In this document: piece by piece, positions 60,560 to 64,000 of the stretch
Numbering within the stretch: the stretch's first letter is position 1
Layout of the letters: the number at the start of each line of letters is the position of its first letter
Source of the DNA: Candidimonas humi
GTDB lineage: Bacteria > Pseudomonadota > Gammaproteobacteria > Burkholderiales > Burkholderiaceae_B
Assembly: GCF_019166065.1 (NCBI RefSeq)
Contig: NZ_JAHTBN010000016.1
Coordinates: forward strand, 1-64,000
Length of the DNA: 64,000 nt
Direction of reading: 5' to 3'
Program-made: the position numbers and the translations under genes
Notes under the pieces: model-generated
Told to the model about the DNA's origin: nothing
Databases searched by the model: none
The model's input: only the letters and a program-made list of their open reading frames with translations

Positions 60560-61384
60560 ATGTCCATGTCCCACGCCCTGAACCTTCCCGCCTACTTCGC
60601 CCGCATCGGCTATCCCGGAGGCGAGGCCGCGCCCACGATGCCGGTGCTGCGCTCGATCGTCCTGCATCATGCGCAGGCGATCGCCTTCGAGAACCTGAAC
60701 CCGCTGCTTGGCCTGCCGGTCAGCCTGGATGCTGCCGATATCGAGCGCAAGCTGGTGTTCCAGGGGCGCGGCGGCTATTGCTTCGAGCACAATCTGCTGC
60801 TGGGGCAAGCGCTGCGCCGGATCGGTTTCGAAGTCACCGACCTGGCCGCGCGCGTGTTGTGGTCGCATCCGGAAGACGCCCATACGGCGCGTACCCATAT
60901 GCTGATGGTCGTGGATCTGGACGATGCGCGCTGGGTAGTGGACGTGGGTTTTGGCGGGCAGACCCTGACCGGGGTGCTGGAGCTGCGTCCCGATGTGCCG
61001 CAGGCGACTCCGCATGGCGATTTTCGCCTGCTGTGCCAGGATGGCCTGTGGCGCATGCAGAGCCGGGCACAAGACCAATGGCGCACGCTGTACCGCTATG
61101 ACCTGACGCCGCAATATCACGTGGACTACGAGGTATCCAATTATTATGTGTCCACGCATCCGCGCTCGCTGTTCACGCAGAACCTGATGGTGGCGCGGCC
61201 GACGCCGCAAGGCCGCCGGGCGCTGCAGAATCGCGATTACACGTTTTATCCGCTGCCGGGACAGGGCGAGCCGCAGCGCCGCACCCTGGCGGGCGGCGCC
61301 GAGATCCTGCGCGTGCTGGCCGAGGACTTCGGCCTGGACGTCTCGGGGCTGCCCGGCCTGGCCGCGCGGCTCGACAGGCTGTGA
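60560..61384 (+). CDS. nat: Arylamine N-acetyltransferase
   Basis: This 274-residue enzyme carries the NAT triad Cys74 (RGGYCFEHN), His113 (RTHMLMV) and Asp128 (VDVGFGG). It transfers acetyl from acetyl-CoA to arylamines or hydrazines. ATG codons at 60560 and 60566 are both possible starts, with weak ribosome binding sites. It stands alone between the GntR gene and a convergent lyase gene. Physiological substrate unknown; detoxification of aromatic amines is usual. Confidence 0.9.
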   Translation: MSMSHALNLPAYFARIGYPGGEAAPTMPVLRSIVLHHAQAIAFENLNPLLGLPVSLDAADIERKLVFQGRGGYCFEHNLLLGQALRRIGFEVTDLAARVLWSHPEDAHTARTHMLMVVDLDDARWVVDVGFGGQTLTGVLELRPDVPQATPHGDFRLLCQDGLWRMQSRAQDQWRTLYRYDLTPQYHVDYEVSNYYVSTHPRSLFTQNLMVARPTPQGRRALQNRDYTFYPLPGQGEPQRRTLAGGAEILRVLAEDFGLDVSGLPGLAARLDRL

Positions 61385-61541
61385 AGCGGGCCGCCGCGGC
61401 AAGCGGGGTTCGTTGTTCCTGATCCGCAGGCTGGCAGGGCTGGCGCCGGCCTGCAAGTCATGTGCGCGGTTCGTGCCGCGCAAGCGCCGCCAGGCGGGTC
61501 AGCGCCTGCTAAGCCACCGGCGCTTCAGCATCCGCCGATGT

Positions 61542-63152
61542 TCAAGACCCCGAGTCGCGCAGCTTGGCGAAGGCCTGGTCGAGCCGGGCGTGGGCGTCGG
61601 CCAGCCGCTTGCGGGTCTGGCTCATCCAGTCTTCATCGGCCTTGAGCGTGGCCTGGGCCTCGCCCAGCATGCGCCGCACTTCGGGCGGCTGGGGCCCGCC
61701 TATGCCCACCCGGGTGTTGACCATGTACACGGGCGACAGGGTCTGGCGGAATTCGGCTTCGCTCATGGGCAGCTTGGTGCTGTCGGGCAGCTTGAAGTTC
61801 TGGATGGCCTGGGCGTAGAGTTCCACCGCCTTGGCGTAGGGGAAGTCCTTGGGCTTGTAGCCGTTGGCCCGCGCATAAGTGACGATGGCCGAGGCGAAGT
61901 GATGCCCCACGCGGAACGGGATCTTGTCTTCGCGCTGCAGGGTTTCGGCCAGCTCCATGGACGTGGTCCAGTCGTCTTCGAGCTCTTCCAGCGAGCGCTT
62001 GGGATTGACGGTGAGCGCGTCCATCACCACGTCCATGTCCTTGATCATCTGCATGGCCTGGGGGAAGAAGCCGATCTGCGCCCAGGGATCCTTGTAGTCG
62101 GTCATGCCGGTGGTGACGTTGTGCGCGCGGAAGACCACGGTCTGCGCCAGGCCCACGACGTTGGAGGCGGCTTCGCGGGTGCGCATGAGGATGCCGGGGT
62201 TGCGCTTCTGCGGCATGGCGCTGCTGGTGTAGGTGGCGCCTTCGTTCAGCAGCATCCAGGGCCGCGTCTGGTGGTACTGGCTGGTGATGTCGCCCACCAT
62301 GGCGCCCAGGCGTATGGCGGTGGAAGCAACAATGCTGGTGGCTTCGAGCGAGATGTCGGAAGGCGAGACCTGGCTGGAATCCATGGAGTTTTCGATGATG
62401 CCGTCGAAGCCGAGCAGGTCGGCCATTCTCTTGCGGTTCAGAGGCCAACTGGAATTCGCCAGCACGGCGGTGCCCATGGCGCTGCGGTTCAGCCGCTTGT
62501 AGAGTTCGTGTATGCGCTGCGCGTCGCGGTCGAACGAGGCCTCGTAGGCGAGCAGATAGTGGGCGTAGGTGATGGGCATGGCCTGCACGCCGTTGGTGTA
62601 GGCAGGGATATAGGTCTCGACATTCTTGGCCGCGGTGGCCAGGATGCGGCGGCGCAGGCCGTCCAGGGCGTCGGAATAATCCAGCAGCTCGGTGCGCAGC
62701 TTGGCCATGCGGAAGGTGGCGTACATGTCCTGCCGGCTGCGGCCCGTGTGCACCAGCGAGGCGTCGGGCCCGATGTCTTCGGCAATGATGTTTTCGATCT
62801 TCAGCACGTCCTTGGGCCGCTTGCCGCCGGGCTTGGCGGCCTGGTCTATCACGTACTGCACGCCCTTGGCGATCTTGCGGCCCATTTCCGGGGTGATGAT
62901 TTTCTGCTCGGTCAGCATGACCGCCGAGGCGCGGTTGATCTGGTTCAGCCAGTAGAACTGGTCCTGGTCCCGGTCGGTCGGGCTGGTGGCCAGGCCTGCG
63001 CCTACGCGGATGCCGCCCATGACTCCCGCCTTGGCGGCTTCCTGGTGGCATTGTTCGGTAGTGCTGCATGGCGCGTGGCCCGTATCTGCGGCCACGGCCG
63101 CAGCCGGCGCGCCCAGTAGGGCGCAGATGAGCACTGCGGTCTTGCGGTGCAT
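61542..63152 (-). CDS. Exported argininosuccinate-lyase-like protein (fumarase/aspartase superfamily)
   Basis: The 536-residue protein starts with a signal peptide (MHRKTAVLICALLGAPAAAVAA, cleaved near residue 21), unlike cytoplasmic ArgH of about 460 residues. The superfamily signatures HTGRSRQD (135-142) and SSAMPQKRNP (310-319, catalytic Ser loop) are clear. The TH motif of ArgH is TN here (Asn187), so one catalytic acid/base is replaced. It is probably a periplasmic lyase with a non-arginine substrate. The gene is followed by a convergent acetyltransferase and preceded by an amidohydrolase. Confidence 0.85.
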   Translation of the reverse strand: MHRKTAVLICALLGAPAAAVAADTGHAPCSTTEQCHQEAAKAGVMGGIRVGAGLATSPTDRDQDQFYWLNQINRASAVMLTEQKIITPEMGRKIAKGVQYVIDQAAKPGGKRPKDVLKIENIIAEDIGPDASLVHTGRSRQDMYATFRMAKLRTELLDYSDALDGLRRRILATAAKNVETYIPAYTNGVQAMPITYAHYLLAYEASFDRDAQRIHELYKRLNRSAMGTAVLANSSWPLNRKRMADLLGFDGIIENSMDSSQVSPSDISLEATSIVASTAIRLGAMVGDITSQYHQTRPWMLLNEGATYTSSAMPQKRNPGILMRTREAASNVVGLAQTVVFRAHNVTTGMTDYKDPWAQIGFFPQAMQMIKDMDVVMDALTVNPKRSLEELEDDWTTSMELAETLQREDKIPFRVGHHFASAIVTYARANGYKPKDFPYAKAVELYAQAIQNFKLPDSTKLPMSEAEFRQTLSPVYMVNTRVGIGGPQPPEVRRMLGEAQATLKADEDWMSQTRKRLADAHARLDQAFAKLRDSGS

Positions 63153-63227
63153 GATTCTTGTCTCCTGGCTGTGGCCCGGTCGCGGCGCAGCATTATTCCG
63201 TGCCGCGGCCCGGTATGTGGCGATCAA

Positions 63228-64000
63228 TCAGCGGAAATCATAGAGCCTGGCAGGATTGTCGACCAGTATGCGCGCCCGCGTGTCCGGATCGGGCGCCCAC
63301 AAGGCCAACTGGTTGCGCAATGCGCCGGTGTCGGGCATGCGGGGCACGGCCACGTGGGGCCAGTCGCTGCCCCAGAGCATGCGGTCGGGCGCGGTTTCCA
63401 CCAGTGCCTGCGCCCAGGGCACCACGTCGCGGAACTGCGGGAAATCCTGGCTGATGCGATAGGCGCCCGACAGCTTCACCCACCAGCCGTGGTCGCGCAC
63501 CAGATGCTGCAAGGCCTGGAAGCCCGGATGCGCGGTGCCCAGGGACACGGGCATGTGGCCCATGTGGTCGACCACGCCCGGCACCGGCAGTTTCTGCATG
63601 CGCGGCATCATCCCGGGCAAGTCGCGGATGTCCATCAGGAACTGCATGTGCCAGCCCATGTCGGCGATGCGGTGCGCCAGCTTTTCCATGGCATCGAAAT
63701 TAGTGCCGCCGCCGAACAGCACGTTCAGGCGCAGGCCGCGCACGCCGGCATCGTGCATATCGCGCAACTGGCGTTCGCCGACGTCGCCGCGCACCACGCC
63801 CACGCCACGCAATTGCCGCGGGTGGCGTTTCAGCACTTCGAGCATGTAGCGATTGTCGTCGCCGTACACGCTGATCTGCACCAGCACGCCGCGCTGCATG
63901 CCGGTTGAGGCCAGCATGGCCAGGTATTTTTCTTCAGTGGCGGGGGGCGGCGTGTAGCTGCGTTCGGCCGCCATCGGGTAGCCAGGGTCCGCCGCCACTA
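63228..64000 (-). CDS. Amidohydrolase family 2 protein, cut by the window's right edge
   Basis: About 257 C-terminal residues of a TIM-barrel amidohydrolase are present. VVDHMGHMP, WVKLSGAYR, MLWGSDWPHVAVP and ILVDNPARLYDFR are visible. The reading frame is open at position 64000, so the N-terminal DxHxH strand lies outside. It is a distant relative of the gene at 21785-22642, with the same closing motif. A GTG at 63998 could start a short version but would lack the metal histidines. The exported lyase gene follows 75 bases downstream. Confidence 0.85.
   Translation of the reverse strand, partial: VAADPGYPMAAERSYTPPPATEEKYLAMLASTGMQRGVLVQISVYGDDNRYMLEVLKRHPRQLRGVGVVRGDVGERQLRDMHDAGVRGLRLNVLFGGGTNFDAMEKLAHRIADMGWHMQFLMDIRDLPGMMPRMQKLPVPGVVDHMGHMPVSLGTAHPGFQALQHLVRDHGWWVKLSGAYRISQDFPQFRDVVPWAQALVETAPDRMLWGSDWPHVAVPRMPDTGALRNQLALWAPDPDTRARILVDNPARLYDFR

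Overview
This window is GC-rich and densely packed. It looks like the chromosome of a betaproteobacterium of the family Alcaligenaceae (Bordetella/Achromobacter type). Three things support this: seven intact genes and one broken gene for Bug/TctC-type periplasmic binding proteins, which are hugely expanded in Bordetella; a close KgtP match; and the arrangement oscA-sbp-cysT-cysW-cysA. The assignment is by gene content, not by a marker gene. No rRNA, tRNA or CRISPR array was recognised.

Layout. 1-500: end of an IS21-type element that has cut a Bug gene sharing an operon with a TauD-type dioxygenase (to 1850). 2258-2683: DoxX-like protein. 2691-7418: operon of an aconitase, a PrpF-like isomerase and a GntR regulator, preceded by a 70-bp dyad. 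7594-11479: D-2-hydroxyacid dehydrogenase, Bug, PF06684 protein and beta-hydroxyacid dehydrogenase. 11605-15341: LysR, acyl-CoA synthetase, LysR. 15557-17194: RraA-like protein and Bug. 17256-21582: sulfate uptake genes, including a 59-residue OscA-like protein. 21785-25940: amidohydrolase, TauD-type dioxygenase, CoA-transferase, LysR. 26208-28321: Bug and CitE-like lyase. 28377-33441: DUF2165, CopC, CopD, cytochrome c and a gluconate-dehydrogenase-like GMC enzyme with its small Tat subunit. 33722-41035: HyuB, HyuA and a beta-propeller protein, a LysR regulator and a Bug, tied together by a shared promoter/operator. 41204-48146: Bug, dehydrogenase, Bug, enoyl-CoA hydratase and NDP-forming acyl-CoA synthetase, with a divergent IclR. 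48235-54335: transporters (DMT, KgtP, AAHS) and two SDR proteins. 54508-60481: a tightly coupled operon with two enolase-superfamily dehydratases, a dehydrogenase, a FAH hydrolase and a Bug, divergent from a GntR. 60560-64000: arylamine N-acetyltransferase, an exported argininosuccinate-lyase-like protein and an amidohydrolase running off the window.

The recurring theme is modular carboxylate catabolism: a Bug protein to capture an organic acid, a local LysR, GntR or IclR regulator, and a short set of enzymes (dioxygenase, dehydratase, CoA ligase, lyase, dehydrogenase). No TctA/TctB membrane partners occur here, so the binding proteins must share membrane subunits encoded elsewhere or act in sensing. 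The least familiar unit is HyuBA plus propeller with its duplicated promoter/operator (33722-41035). Other unusual items are the signal-peptide-bearing ArgH-like lyase with an altered catalytic residue and the 70-bp dyad upstream of the aconitase operon.
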